This document shows, in pieces, positions 7,819 through 16,466 of a stretch of 64,000 bases of DNA. Numbering within the stretch: position 1 is the stretch's first letter; each line of letters starts with the position of its first letter. Where the stretch lies: positions 248,001 through 312,000 of the forward strand of contig JAHBTW010000005.1 of NCBI GenBank assembly GCA_019638385.1. Reading direction: 5' to 3'. The DNA is from Saprospiraceae bacterium. Lineage in GTDB: Bacteria; Bacteroidota; Bacteroidia; Chitinophagales; Saprospiraceae. The notes below the pieces were generated by a model, which was not told where the DNA came from, made no database searches, and saw only the letters and a list, made by a program, of their open reading frames with translations. Both the position numbers and the translations under genes were made by a program.

Positions 7819-8917
7819 ATGAATCGGTTTGTTTCCTTCATAGCGCTCTTGCTATGCTGCGCCGCTGCCGTCGCACAATCCGCCGAAGCACAGGCCGGCG
7901 CTTATCTGAAGCAGCACAGTTTTGAGATGGCTCAACTCATGCAGCATCCCGCGTTTAAAAAAGATCTGAAAAAAAACGCGCTCATCGCGGTGGGAGAGGT
8001 ACATGGCAATCGCTCTTCGTATGAAGTGCATCATCAGATCGCAAGCCGCATTTTGTCGCAATACAACCTGTTGTATTTGTGTGAATTGGACTACAGCATC
8101 ACCTATTTTATCAACCGCTATTTCTCTACCGGGGATACGACTCATTTAGATCGGGTTTTCAGCCGGTTTGAAGGAACCTTTTTTTACAGCAAAGAGGCGG
8201 CTCAGGTATATAAGGCGCTGTACGAATTTATTTGGCACAATAAAGAAGCCAAAAGCATTCATTTCGCAGGCATTGACGTGGCGCATATTCCCTCCATTGC
8301 CATAGACCACCTCCGGGAACTAACCGCCGGCAACGGCGATGCGCTCCTCAGCCGCGAGGGCGCTCCACTGCACACCCTGCTCCACCTGCCGGCTGATAGC
8401 ATTCGCTACAGCAACCAGCGTTTCATGGAGGCACTGCGTACGGCGGCAGACCAACTAAACAACAATTCGGAGCCGTACCGAAACGCGCTCGGCAATTTGT
8501 TTTGGGACACACAGTACGTCATCAACAACCTGCTGAAAACCTACGACATCAAAACCGCTGACGACGAGCAAACAGACCGGCTCCGCGAAAGGCAAAACCC
8601 TGTCTATGTATATGATGTACGCCGATTGTATGTTCATGATTCCCAATGAACAGTTCGGTATTGAGGGCGAGGGAGTGTATTCTCAAAAGAACTTTTTCAA
8701 CGACAACGGCCCGTTTTTTGGGCTGAAGGACATCGGGTTGCTCACCGGAGTTACCGAAGAAAAAAGCATTACAGGCTTTCGCATCTGGGGAAAAAAATCG
8801 CCGTTTTCTCAACACGGCTTTTTCCTCGAACAGTACGCCACCACAGCTCCCACTGCCAATTTTTTCGACTATATCATTTTGCACAGAAAATCGGAAGCGG
8901 CTACACCGTACCGGTAG
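7819..8917 (+). pseudogene. Secreted erythromycin-esterase/ChaN-like protein, frameshifted
   Basis: The first frame encodes a signal peptide (MNRFVSFIALLLCCAAAVAQ) and then IAVGEVHGNRSSYEVHH, resembling the GE-H motif of the EreA/ChaN-like superfamily, plus FAGIDVAH further on. That frame ends in an unrelated short tail at 8649. From 8606 the next frame reads MYMMYADCMFMIPNEQFGIE and continues to 8917 as a plausible end of the same protein. The join lies near 8595-8606 beside a CCC run; one extra base would explain it. Either a mutation or a sequencing error is possible. The reaction catalysed is unknown, and the family call is tentative. Confidence 0.6.
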
Positions 8918-8971
8918 CCCTTTTGCCCGTGTCGGCAGTAATTCGTAACTTGCCGCTGCAAAACTTTCATT

Positions 8972-9532
8972 ATGCTGCTTGCCGATAAAAAAATTACGGT
9001 ACAAGACTATCGCCTCATGGAGTTTGAAGGTGAGGATGGTTTATATGAACTCATAAATGGAATTATTGGGAGAAAGCCGTCACCCAATCCCTATCATCAG
9101 GAAATTTCCCAAAATCTCAATATTCCCTTGAGTTTGTTTGTACGCAACAACCGATTAGGGAAGGTATTTACTGCTCCGACTGATGTATTTCTCAATGATT
9201 TCAACCACCACATCCCCGACCTCTTTTTCGTACGCCAGGACAATCTCGGTATCGTAGATTACAAAAACGGCATTCTCGGCGTACCCGATCTCATTATAGA
9301 AATTATTTCACCCGGCTCCATACTCAACGACCGCGTGGACAAACGCATCGCCTATGAGCAGGCCGGCGTAAAAGAATATTGGCTCATTGACCCCAATAAC
9401 CGCTCCATTGAAGTATATGAAAATCAGGGCGGTACTTTTGCACCGGTGTCCTTTGCTGCCGAGTCGGGAAAAGTACAATCAAAGCTCCTCGCCGGGTTTG
9501 AGACGGATTTAGATGATGTTTTTCCGCGCTGA
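8972..9532 (+). CDS. Uma2 family putative endonuclease
   Basis: The 186-residue protein belongs to the Uma2 (DUF820) family with a PD-(D/E)xK nuclease-like fold. The core reads VPDLIIEIISPGS, then DRVDKRIAYEQAGVKEYWLI, giving the Asp, the Glu in IEI and the conserved basic residues expected. Family members are often multicopy and their substrates are unknown; some are linked to mobile elements. The N-terminus starts at ATG 8972. It is 54 bases after the frameshifted esterase-like gene and may have its own weak promoter; nothing downstream is obviously coupled to it. Confidence 0.85.
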   Translation: MLLADKKITVQDYRLMEFEGEDGLYELINGIIGRKPSPNPYHQEISQNLNIPLSLFVRNNRLGKVFTAPTDVFLNDFNHHIPDLFFVRQDNLGIVDYKNGILGVPDLIIEIISPGSILNDRVDKRIAYEQAGVKEYWLIDPNNRSIEVYENQGGTFAPVSFAAESGKVQSKLLAGFETDLDDVFPR

Positions 9533-9560
9533 CCCGCGTGCTCCGCTCAAAACATTTTCC

Positions 9561-9568
9561 TATCTTTG
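9561..9568 (+). promoter_or_regulatory. -7 box of the esterase gene
   Basis: TATCTTTG is a perfect match to TAnnTTTG. It lies 68 bases before the ATG at 9637. No convincing -33 box is seen at the right distance. Confidence 0.5.
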
Positions 9569-9636
9569 ACCGCCCAACGACCGACGCCCAAAATGCCCAT
9601 TGTTTTTTGTAATTGGAGCATAAAGCACGGACAGCA

Positions 9637-10734
9637 ATGCAGGAACGTACAGCAAGCCGACAGCAACTTACCATCGAACTCACGACACCGGACGACAACG
9701 ATCTTCCTGTTTATCTCACAGGAAACTTCAACGACTGGACTGCCGCCGATCAAACTTACCGGATGACCCAAACCGGGCCGGGTAAATACGAATTTTCCTT
9801 CCCTCCGCAGGCACAACTGCCCGATGTTATTGAGTATAAATTTCTCCGGGGTACTTGGGAAAATGAAGAACTCGACGCCTACGGCAACATTCGCCAAAAC
9901 CGGCAGGTCAATCCCAATAGCGTGCGCATATCGGAGCATGTGCCGCGCTGGCGCAAACAGGGGCTTGCTTACAACCCCGATTTTTTGCCCAAAATCAGCG
10001 TCATTGACGAGGCGTTTGAGATTCCCCAACTTATCAAAACCCGCCGCATTGCAGCGCTGTTGCCCCACAATTACTACGATACCGACCGCCGATACCCGGT
10101 GCTGTACCTGCAGGACGGCCAAAACCTCTTCGACGATTATGCGCCTTTCGGCAATTGGGCCGTAGATAAAAAACTGGCGCTCATGGCCGAAAAAGGGCAG
10201 GGCGATATCATCATCGTATCCATTGACCACGCGGAGAGCGAGCGCATCGAAGAGTTCACGCCTTCCATAAAAACCCGGCTCGGTCGCGGCGACGGCAAAA
10301 AGTACGCCCGGTTTCTGGCCGATACGCTCAAGCCGTTTATTGACAAAAATTACCGCACCCTGCCCGGTCGCGACCACACCGGCATCGGCGGCAGCTCTAT
10401 GGGCGGCCTCATCAGCATTTACGCCGGCCTCATGTACCCGGAAGTCTATAGCCGGCTCATGGTATTTTCCCCTTCCCTGTGGGTAGCGCCCAATATTCCT
10501 TTACAGGCCATGAGTTTCGAGGAGGCTTACGCTACGCGCATTTACCTGTACGGCGGCGGTCGGGAAGGCGCCAATGTAGTGCCTAATATAGAGCGCTTCA
10601 TCGGGGCGGTGAAAAAGCAGGGCTTTTCGAATAACGTGCAATTCAATTTAGTAATAGATCCCAAAGGCCGGCACAATGAGGTTCGCTGGGGCGAGGAATT
10701 CCCCAAAGCAGTGGAGTGGCTTTTCTTCCATTGA
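9637..10734 (+). CDS. Esterase (Fes/esterase D-like) with N-terminal glycogen-binding-like domain
   Basis: The first ~100 residues form an immunoglobulin-like early-set domain like CBM48/AMPK-beta (PVYLTGNFNDWTAAD, then YEFSF...IEYKFLRGTW). The remainder is an alpha/beta hydrolase with YPVLYLQDGQNLFDD, the nucleophile elbow GGSSMGG and a likely catalytic His in GRHNEV near the C-terminus. It resembles putative esterases that hydrolyse acyl esters of sugars or siderophores. No signal peptide is visible, so a cytoplasmic location is likely. The ATG at 9637 was preferred over a TTG at 9613. It probably acts on a carbohydrate-linked ester, by inference from the domain pair. Confidence 0.8.
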   Translation: MQERTASRQQLTIELTTPDDNDLPVYLTGNFNDWTAADQTYRMTQTGPGKYEFSFPPQAQLPDVIEYKFLRGTWENEELDAYGNIRQNRQVNPNSVRISEHVPRWRKQGLAYNPDFLPKISVIDEAFEIPQLIKTRRIAALLPHNYYDTDRRYPVLYLQDGQNLFDDYAPFGNWAVDKKLALMAEKGQGDIIIVSIDHAESERIEEFTPSIKTRLGRGDGKKYARFLADTLKPFIDKNYRTLPGRDHTGIGGSSMGGLISIYAGLMYPEVYSRLMVFSPSLWVAPNIPLQAMSFEEAYATRIYLYGGGREGANVVPNIERFIGAVKKQGFSNNVQFNLVIDPKGRHNEVRWGEEFPKAVEWLFFH

Positions 10735-10740
10735 TTTTTT

Positions 10741-10769
10741 TTTATATGTGGAAAAACTCCCTACCTTGC
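10741..10769 (+). promoter_or_regulatory. Promoter of the aminopeptidase operon
   Basis: TTTA at 10741-10744 and TACCTTGC at 10762-10769 are 17 bases apart, an approximate match to the Bacteroidota boxes. It lies 49 bases before the aminopeptidase start and would drive the five-gene run to 15734. Confidence 0.45.
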
Positions 10770-10817
10770 GGCGTTTCCGGCAAATGTTTCTCAACCCCTA
10801 ACCTAACGTGGTAGAGC

Positions 10818-12293
10818 ATGGAGATAGCCATCATCAATCAATCGGATCGCAACATACCTGCGGTCGTCATCCCTGTGATACAAAACGCAGGCATCAGTAC
10901 TGTTTTGGATGCCTGCCGCAACGAGGGGGGTATCGGTATTCCCGAACCCAACCAATTCAAAGCCGACTGGAACGAGGTATGGCCTTTGTATATAGGAGAA
11001 CAGCGCTTTTTTTTGCTGGGGCTTGGGCCCAATCCCGGCTTCTCCGAAACACTCAAGGCATTTCGCAGTTTCGCTCATAAGTTTCGGCTGCGCCTTTCCT
11101 CCAGGATCGGTTTGAGCCTGTTGCACCGCAACGCACCTGAAAACCCGGCCGCTTTTGTGGAAGCAGCCGCCAACGGATTGGCGCTAAGCGCCTACCGGAT
11201 CGGCAAGTTCAAGACCTCCAACGGCGACGATCATCCGCTGGCCGGCGCCGGCGCACAAATAACACTGCTGTGCGAAAGCGGCGACAATAAAACGCTCCAT
11301 TCCGCCGCAACAAGAGGCCTTGCCATAGCAGACACCCAAATGAGTATGTATGATTTGGTGAATGCGCCGGCCAATAAAAAAGTACCCGAAGACCTCAAAA
11401 ACTGGGCGCTGGCCTCCGCCAAAAAATACGGTTACAAAGCAGAAGCTCTTGATAAAGCGCAATTGCAGGAGCTTGGCCTGCACGCACTGTTGGCGGTGAA
11501 TCAGGGCAGCGCCAATACGCCCTACCTCATCATTACAGAATATCGCCCGGTTCATCCGACACACCGGGTGGCATTAGTAGGAAAAGGTGTCACTTTCGAC
11601 ACCGGGGGCCTGTCCATAAAGCCTTCTGCCAGCATGAGCCTCATGAAGAGCGACATGGGCGGAGCAGCGGCAGTACTCGGCGCAGTAGAGGTAGCAGCCC
11701 GTCAGCAGCTTCCCGTTCACGTCATCGGTATCATTCCTGCTACTGAAAACAGTGTGGACGCCAACTCTTTTTGCCCCAGCGACGTAATCGGCTCTTATAG
11801 CGGCAAAACCATTGAAGTAATAGACACCGATGCCGAAGGCCGGTTGGTACTCGCCGACGGTTTGTTTTATGCTGTAAAACATTTTCAGCCCGATATTCTC
11901 ATTGACCTGGCCACGCTCACCGGCGCTACGGTTCGCACGTTGGGATCTCATGCGGCAGGGCTGTTCAGCAATAACGAGCGTCTGGCGACGCAGTTGGAAC
12001 AAGCCGGCGACCGTTGCGGCGAAAGGCTCTGGCGGTTCCCGTTGTGGGATTCCTACAAAGACGAAATAAAATCGGACGTGGCCGATGTGCGCAACCTCGG
12101 CATCCGCCCTACGGCCGGCGCCATTGCCGCCGCCAAATTTTTGGAAGTATTCATTGACAATCATCCCAACTGGGCGCATTTGGATATTGCCGGAGTAGCC
12201 TTCGGCGATTCTGAATTTGCGTCTCAAAAAAGCGCTACTGCCTACGGCGTACGGCTTTTATTGGATTACCTTACCGCTTTGTCTCATCAATAA
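10818..12293 (+). CDS. pepA: M17 family leucyl aminopeptidase
   Basis: A 491-residue cytoplasmic zinc/manganese exopeptidase that removes N-terminal residues from peptides. The catalytic domain is intact: VALVGKGVTFDTGGLSIKPS with the metal-binding Lys and Asp, SDMGGAAAVLGA, and the signature DTDAEGRLVLADGL with catalytic Arg. The N-terminal ~170 residues form the usual less conserved domain. It leads a collinear run with the ATP-grasp gene 13 bases downstream. With the peptide transporters at 23190 and 24914 it fits a peptide-using lifestyle. Length and motifs are normal for the family. Confidence 0.9.
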   Translation: MEIAIINQSDRNIPAVVIPVIQNAGISTVLDACRNEGGIGIPEPNQFKADWNEVWPLYIGEQRFFLLGLGPNPGFSETLKAFRSFAHKFRLRLSSRIGLSLLHRNAPENPAAFVEAAANGLALSAYRIGKFKTSNGDDHPLAGAGAQITLLCESGDNKTLHSAATRGLAIADTQMSMYDLVNAPANKKVPEDLKNWALASAKKYGYKAEALDKAQLQELGLHALLAVNQGSANTPYLIITEYRPVHPTHRVALVGKGVTFDTGGLSIKPSASMSLMKSDMGGAAAVLGAVEVAARQQLPVHVIGIIPATENSVDANSFCPSDVIGSYSGKTIEVIDTDAEGRLVLADGLFYAVKHFQPDILIDLATLTGATVRTLGSHAAGLFSNNERLATQLEQAGDRCGERLWRFPLWDSYKDEIKSDVADVRNLGIRPTAGAIAAAKFLEVFIDNHPNWAHLDIAGVAFGDSEFASQKSATAYGVRLLLDYLTALSHQ

Positions 12294-12306
12294 CTTCTCA
12301 ATCGCC

Positions 12307-13521
12307 ATGTCGAAACCTTTAACCTTCCTTTGTGTTGCCACCTTTTACAAGGGCATAGACTTCATTCGCACGCTCAAGGCATTAGGCAATCGCGTATTGG
12401 TTGTTACCAAAAAATCATTGGAACACGAGCCTTGGCCCCGCGAGAGCATAGATGAGATTTTTTATCTCGAACACGACAACAATGCGCCGGAAAACATGGC
12501 CACGCTGCTGGAAGGTCTGGCTTGGGTAATGCGCTCCAATCGCATTGACCGCATTGTGTCCTTAGACGATTTCGACGTGGAAAAGGCCGCCTTCCTGCGC
12601 GAAGAATTTCGCATACCCGGGATGGGCCAAACTACTGCCAAGCACTTTCGCGACAAACTCGCCATGCGCATGAAGGCCGCCGAGGCAGGCATTCCCGTGC
12701 CGCCGTTCAGCGCTGTTTTCAATGACGAAGAGGTGACGCACTATCTCAATACCGTGCCCGGCCCCTGGGTCATCAAGCCCCGCTCGGAAGCCTCCGCCAT
12801 CGGCATCAAAAAAGTACACAACGCGCACGATGCCTGGCAGGTACTGCACGAAATCGGCGCCGAGCGCCACCTGTTTCTAATCGAACAATACAAACCCGGC
12901 GACGTATATCACGCCGACGCCATCAGCAACAATGGGAAAACCGTGTTTTGCCGGGTGTCGCGATACCTGGCGCCGCCTTTGGATGTGGCGCACGGCGGCG
13001 GCGTATTCCGCACCCACACCGTTGAGTTTGGAGGCGAAGAAGACAAGGCTTTGCAAAAGCTCACTGCTCAGGTGATGGATGCTTTCGGAATGCGATACAG
13101 CGCATCGCACACCGAGTTTATCCGCAGCCGCGAGGATGGGAAATACTACTTTTTGGAAACCTCCTGCCGGGTAGGCGGCGCGCATATTTCGGAAATGGTG
13201 GAATATTCCTCCGACATCAACTTGTGGACCGAATGGGCCAAAGTGGAAGATGCGCAGGCCAGAGGAACCGCTTACACCTTGCCGGCGGTTGCCAACCGGT
13301 ATGCGGGCCTTATCGTATCGCTGTCCCGCTATACGCACCCGGATTACGCCTCCTTTACCGACCCTGAATTAGCCTGGCGGCTCCAAAAAGATCAGCACAT
13401 CGGCCTGATCGTGACCTCCGACAGCCGCGAGCGGGTGCTGGAGTTGCTCGACCGCTATACGGAGCGCATTTTTGAAGAGTTTCATGCCAGCCTGCCGCCC
13501 AAGGACAAGGCATTGACCTGA
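12307..13521 (+). CDS. ATP-grasp domain protein, unknown ligase
   Basis: The 404-residue protein has an ATP-grasp fold. It opens with a Rossmann-like segment (FLCVATFYKGIDFIRTLKAL), followed by the ATP-binding WVIKPRSEASAIGIKK, then IEQYKPGDVYHADA and ETSCRVGGAHISEM, which supplies the acidic metal ligands. The layout resembles the carbamoyl-phosphate synthase/biotin carboxylase-like branch seen in L-amino-acid ligases. Substrate unknown. The ATG at 12307 is chosen because an upstream start would overlap the aminopeptidase. It sits 13 bases after pepA and 8 before pgeF, so the three are probably one mRNA. Confidence 0.8.
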   Translation: MSKPLTFLCVATFYKGIDFIRTLKALGNRVLVVTKKSLEHEPWPRESIDEIFYLEHDNNAPENMATLLEGLAWVMRSNRIDRIVSLDDFDVEKAAFLREEFRIPGMGQTTAKHFRDKLAMRMKAAEAGIPVPPFSAVFNDEEVTHYLNTVPGPWVIKPRSEASAIGIKKVHNAHDAWQVLHEIGAERHLFLIEQYKPGDVYHADAISNNGKTVFCRVSRYLAPPLDVAHGGGVFRTHTVEFGGEEDKALQKLTAQVMDAFGMRYSASHTEFIRSREDGKYYFLETSCRVGGAHISEMVEYSSDINLWTEWAKVEDAQARGTAYTLPAVANRYAGLIVSLSRYTHPDYASFTDPELAWRLQKDQHIGLIVTSDSRERVLELLDRYTERIFEEFHASLPPKDKALT

Positions 13522-13529
13522 TGTGAGCC

Positions 13530-14285
13530 ATGTTTTACCCGGCCGACATTTTTGCATCCTTCCCTCAATTGGTTGCCTGCCAAAGCACCCGTCACGGCGG
13601 CGTGAGCGCTGCTCCGTACCACACGCTGAACCTGGGCATGAGCACTGCCGACGCAGCGGAAAGCGTGCAGGAAAACCGGCGCCGGTTCTTTTCTGCGCTG
13701 GGGTTTGACGAGGCGCAAACCGCCTCCTCGCATCAGGTACACGGGGCGGAGGTGCTCACGGCAGTTCGGCCCGGCCGTTACGACGGGTACGATGCGCTCA
13801 TCACACAGGAAAAAGACCTGCTGCTCAATGTGAGCGTAGCCGACTGTACGCCCATACTCATTTTTGATTCCGGGCAGGAAGCCATTGCGGCGGTTCATGC
13901 CGGCTGGAAGGGCACCACGCTCGGCATCGTACACCGGACTTTGGAAAAAATGCAGCGCGAATTCGGCACAAAGCCGGCAGATTGCTATGCCCACATCGGA
14001 GCCTGCATAGACGGCTGCGATTACGAGGTGGATGAAGACGTAGCCGGGCAGTTTGATCCGGCTTTCGCCCAATGGGACCCCGCCAAAGGCAAATTCCTGC
14101 TCGATCTCAAGGCGGCCAATCGCTCGCAACTCCTCGCGGCGGGCCTGCGCCCGGAGCGCATCGAAGTGTCGCCGTTTTCTACCGTATCGCACAACAGCGA
14201 CTTTTTTTCCCACCGTTTTGAAAAAGGACTTACCGGCCGTATGCTGGCCGCAATCGGCATAAAAGGTATATATTTGCCGGTGTAA
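13530..14285 (+). CDS. pgeF: Peptidoglycan editing factor PgeF (YfiH, laccase domain)
   Basis: This 251-residue cytoplasmic enzyme belongs to the multicopper-oxidase-like YfiH family, whose E. coli member removes wrongly incorporated L-Ser from peptidoglycan precursors; purine nucleoside activities are also reported for relatives. Visible motifs: CQSTRHGGVS, SSHQVHG, VSVADCTPILIFD and AAVHAGWKGT, which carry the zinc-binding His and Cys. The next gene, WecA-like, also handles envelope precursors, so the setting fits a cell-wall role. Length is normal (about 240-260). The ATG at 13530 lies 8 bases after the preceding stop. Confidence 0.9.
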   Translation: MFYPADIFASFPQLVACQSTRHGGVSAAPYHTLNLGMSTADAAESVQENRRRFFSALGFDEAQTASSHQVHGAEVLTAVRPGRYDGYDALITQEKDLLLNVSVADCTPILIFDSGQEAIAAVHAGWKGTTLGIVHRTLEKMQREFGTKPADCYAHIGACIDGCDYEVDEDVAGQFDPAFAQWDPAKGKFLLDLKAANRSQLLAAGLRPERIEVSPFSTVSHNSDFFSHRFEKGLTGRMLAAIGIKGIYLPV

Positions 14286-14298
14286 TCCACCATGCGAT

Positions 14299-15366
14299 AT
14301 GCACATTCTGGCCATCAGTTTTCTCACGGCATTTGCACTCACCTACTTTGCTATACCGCCCATCATCAGTATAGCCCGGTCGAAGCATTTGTTTGATGTG
14401 CCGGGTGAACGCAGTTCGCACATAGTGGCCACCCCCTCACTGGGAGGAGTAGCCATTTTTGCCGGTGCTGTTTTTTCCATTGTACTGTGGACGCCGTTCA
14501 ACGATTTTGCCAATCTTCAATACATTCTGGGGGCTTTCATCATCCTCTTTCTCATCGGAGTGAAGGACGACATAGCGCCCATGTCGGCCGGCAAAAAGAT
14601 GGTGGCGCAGGTATTGGCTGCGGCCATTTTGATTTACCGCTCCGATATTCGCCTCGAAGGCTTGTATGGGCTGTTCGGTTTCCATAATGAACCGGGCATC
14701 GGGTTCAGCATTATCATTTCATTTTTAGCCATATTGGTCATTGTGAATTCCTTCAATTTGCTTGACGGCATTGACGGGTTGGCCGGCAGCGTGGGTACGC
14801 TCATTATGGCCACGCTGGGCTGTTGGTTTTACCTTACGGGAAATGTGGAATTCAGTACAGTCGCCTTTGCTACAACCGGGGCGGTAGCAGCTTTTCTTCG
14901 ATTTAACTACACGCCCGCCCGCATTTTTATGGGCGACACCGGTTCGCTGTTTATCGGGTTGGTCAGCGCTATTCTCATCATTCGGTTCATCAATGTCAAC
15001 TACGATTTGGCCGCCGGCCACCCCTACAAATTTCAGGCCATACCGGCCGTAGCCATCGGCATCATGATCCTTCCGCTGTTCGACACCTTGCGGGTATTTA
15101 TTACGCGCATCATCCGGGGGCATTCTCCTTTTCATCCCGACCGCCGGCACATCCACCACATGCTGGTTGACTTCGGGCTTAACCATGTGCAGGCTACGGC
15201 CTTACTGGCGTTTGTACACGTACTGTTCACGGTCATGGTTTTTTCGCTGCACGATGTGTTGGGAGTACATTGGTTGTTGTTGTTAGAATTGACCATAGCG
15301 GTGCTCCTGACCTATTGGTTGCACCGGAACATTGTGAAGCAAAAGGTATTTAAACCCATCCCCTGA
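14299..15366 (+). CDS. Undecaprenyl-phosphate sugar-1-phosphate transferase (WecA/TagO-like)
   Basis: An integral membrane enzyme of the MraY/WecA family that moves a GlcNAc-1-phosphate type unit from UDP-sugar to undecaprenyl phosphate, beginning surface polysaccharide or O-antigen synthesis. The 355 residues contain about 10-11 hydrophobic helices and the cytoplasmic loop motifs VKDDIAP, FNLLDGIDGLAG with the catalytic Asp residues, ARIFMGDTGSLFIG, and the His-rich loop HPDRRHIHHML typical of WecA rather than MraY. The exact sugar is not certain. Its stop overlaps the next start by one base (TGATG), so fluC is translationally coupled. Confidence 0.88.
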   Translation: MHILAISFLTAFALTYFAIPPIISIARSKHLFDVPGERSSHIVATPSLGGVAIFAGAVFSIVLWTPFNDFANLQYILGAFIILFLIGVKDDIAPMSAGKKMVAQVLAAAILIYRSDIRLEGLYGLFGFHNEPGIGFSIIISFLAILVIVNSFNLLDGIDGLAGSVGTLIMATLGCWFYLTGNVEFSTVAFATTGAVAAFLRFNYTPARIFMGDTGSLFIGLVSAILIIRFINVNYDLAAGHPYKFQAIPAVAIGIMILPLFDTLRVFITRIIRGHSPFHPDRRHIHHMLVDFGLNHVQATALLAFVHVLFTVMVFSLHDVLGVHWLLLLELTIAVLLTYWLHRNIVKQKVFKPIP

Positions 15367-15734
15367 TGCAGACTTACTGGTGGGTATTCGTGGGAGGAGG
15401 TTTGGGCAGCGTTTGCCGGTACGGCCTGGCGCAGGCGGGGGCGGCGCTCCGCATAGAGTTGCCGTTTGCTACTTTTACCGCCAACGTGTTGAGCTGTTTT
15501 GTGCTGGGCATAGCGAGCGCTTATTTTTTGCGCCACGAGCCGGACAACCCTTCTTGGCGCTTGTTTGCTACCACGGGCTTTTGCGGCGGATTCAGTACGT
15601 TCTCCACTTTTACCAACGAAACCATGTTGTTGTTTCAGCAAGGGCAAGCCGTCTGGGGCCTGGCCAATGTGCTGTTCAATATAGTGGCGTGCTGGGGCGC
15701 CCTGTATGTCGGGTTTCGGCTGGGAATGCATTGA
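15366..15734 (+). CDS. fluC: Fluoride channel FluC (CrcB)
   Basis: A 122-residue, four-helix membrane protein that exports fluoride as a dual-topology dimer. Motifs: GGGLGSVCRYGL at the N-terminus, NVLSCFVLG in helix 2, and TGFCGGFSTFSTFTNE, the polar track and central sodium site. One base of overlap with the preceding gene implies coupled translation. No fluoride riboswitch is visible, as expected for a coupled downstream gene. Length is normal. Confidence 0.92.
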   Translation: MQTYWWVFVGGGLGSVCRYGLAQAGAALRIELPFATFTANVLSCFVLGIASAYFLRHEPDNPSWRLFATTGFCGGFSTFSTFTNETMLLFQQGQAVWGLANVLFNIVACWGALYVGFRLGMH

Positions 15735-15852
15735 GGACGGAGATAAAAATCGAGAGGTCGCACTACTGCCTCTACATTACCGACCCCTGGGAATCCATTG
15801 AGAGCGGAGATAAAATACATCCTGTTAAAGTGGCCTTTTTTAGTTTGAAGAC

Positions 15853-15869
15853 GTTACCTTTACGGTAAC
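15853..15869 (+). promoter_or_regulatory. Inverted repeat over the -7 region of the toxin-antitoxin pair
   Basis: GTTACC (15853-15858) and GGTAAC (15864-15869) form an inverted repeat around TTTAC, overlapping TACCTTTA (15855-15862), a near-match to the -7 box. It lies 21 bases before the antitoxin ATG. This is where an autorepressing antitoxin would bind. Confidence 0.5.
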
Positions 15870-15889
15870 CACAACTAAAGCAATTGATT

Positions 15890-16162
15890 ATGAATTCGGT
15901 GGAACTTCGTCAAAATTTACACCAGCTTATTGATGAACTGGATGAGCACTTTTTAAATGCAGTTCACTCCCTCGTAAGTACTTATCAGGAAAATAAAATT
16001 AATGACCCCATTGCCGGTTACGACATCTACGGCAACCCAAAGCGAGCCGGTGAGATGATGGCCGTTTACGAAAAACGTTTAGCTGCGATGGCAGAGGGAA
16101 ACTTTATTACAGCCGAAGATTTACGAAAAGAATCAGAATCATGGATCAAGGCTACCAAGTGA
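15890..16162 (+). CDS. Antitoxin of a RelE/ParE-type toxin-antitoxin pair
   Basis: The 90-residue protein is helical and polar, beginning MNSVELRQNLHQLIDELDE and ending with an acidic, toxin-binding-like tail (AEDLRKESESWIKA). It overlaps the following RelE/ParE-like frame by 22 bases, the common antitoxin-first arrangement. I chose the ATG at 15890 over a TTG at 15884. A small inverted repeat lies on the promoter. No named antitoxin family was recognised with certainty. Because the toxin is frameshifted, it may now be an orphan. Confidence 0.7.
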   Translation: MNSVELRQNLHQLIDELDEHFLNAVHSLVSTYQENKINDPIAGYDIYGNPKRAGEMMAVYEKRLAAMAEGNFITAEDLRKESESWIKATK

Positions 16163-16466
16163 TCGTTGACCTTGAGGCAATGGAGCAGTTAAAGCAGATT
16201 GTAGAATGGATCGGGGAAAATCATTCATCAGTAAGAGCCGACAAAGTTCGTAACGCAGTTCTTGACGCTATTGATAGCCTAACGAAAACCCCTCTCGCCA
16301 CCCTATTGTGCGCTCGGTTAGCGTAAAAGGACGAATATACAGACGTATTTTGGCAGAACGCTACCGGATTGTTTACACAATCTTCGAAGAAACCCTTTCG
16401 GTCAAAATCGTAGATATTGACCATGAAAAACGCGATCCGAAATTGTTAATTCACAAATTGGGATAG
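16141..16466 (+). pseudogene. RelE/ParE-type toxin, frameshifted
   Basis: The first frame (MDQGYQVIVDLEAMEQLKQI...VLDAIDSLTKTPL) is the N-terminal helical hairpin of ParE/RelE toxins and stops early at 16326. A shift of -1 near 16288-16296, at the AAAACCCC run, gives HPIVRSVSVKGRIYRRILAE, then RYRIVYTIFEETLSVKIVDI and a stop at 16464-16466. That is the classic C-terminal beta sheet of the fold. The intact protein would be about 108 residues. The run is not a standard -1 slippery site in the zero frame. Mutation or sequencing error is the simplest reading. Its last 16 bases overlap the end of the convergent pyruvate kinase-like gene. Confidence 0.75.

Noticed and set aside
15366..15734. Fluoride riboswitch for fluC
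   Set aside because: fluC overlaps the preceding gene by one base and no riboswitch-like pseudoknot region exists upstream.
16288..16300. Programmed -1 frameshift in the toxin gene
   Set aside because: The AAAACCCC run is not placed as X XXY YYZ in the zero frame, and no stimulatory stem is evident.
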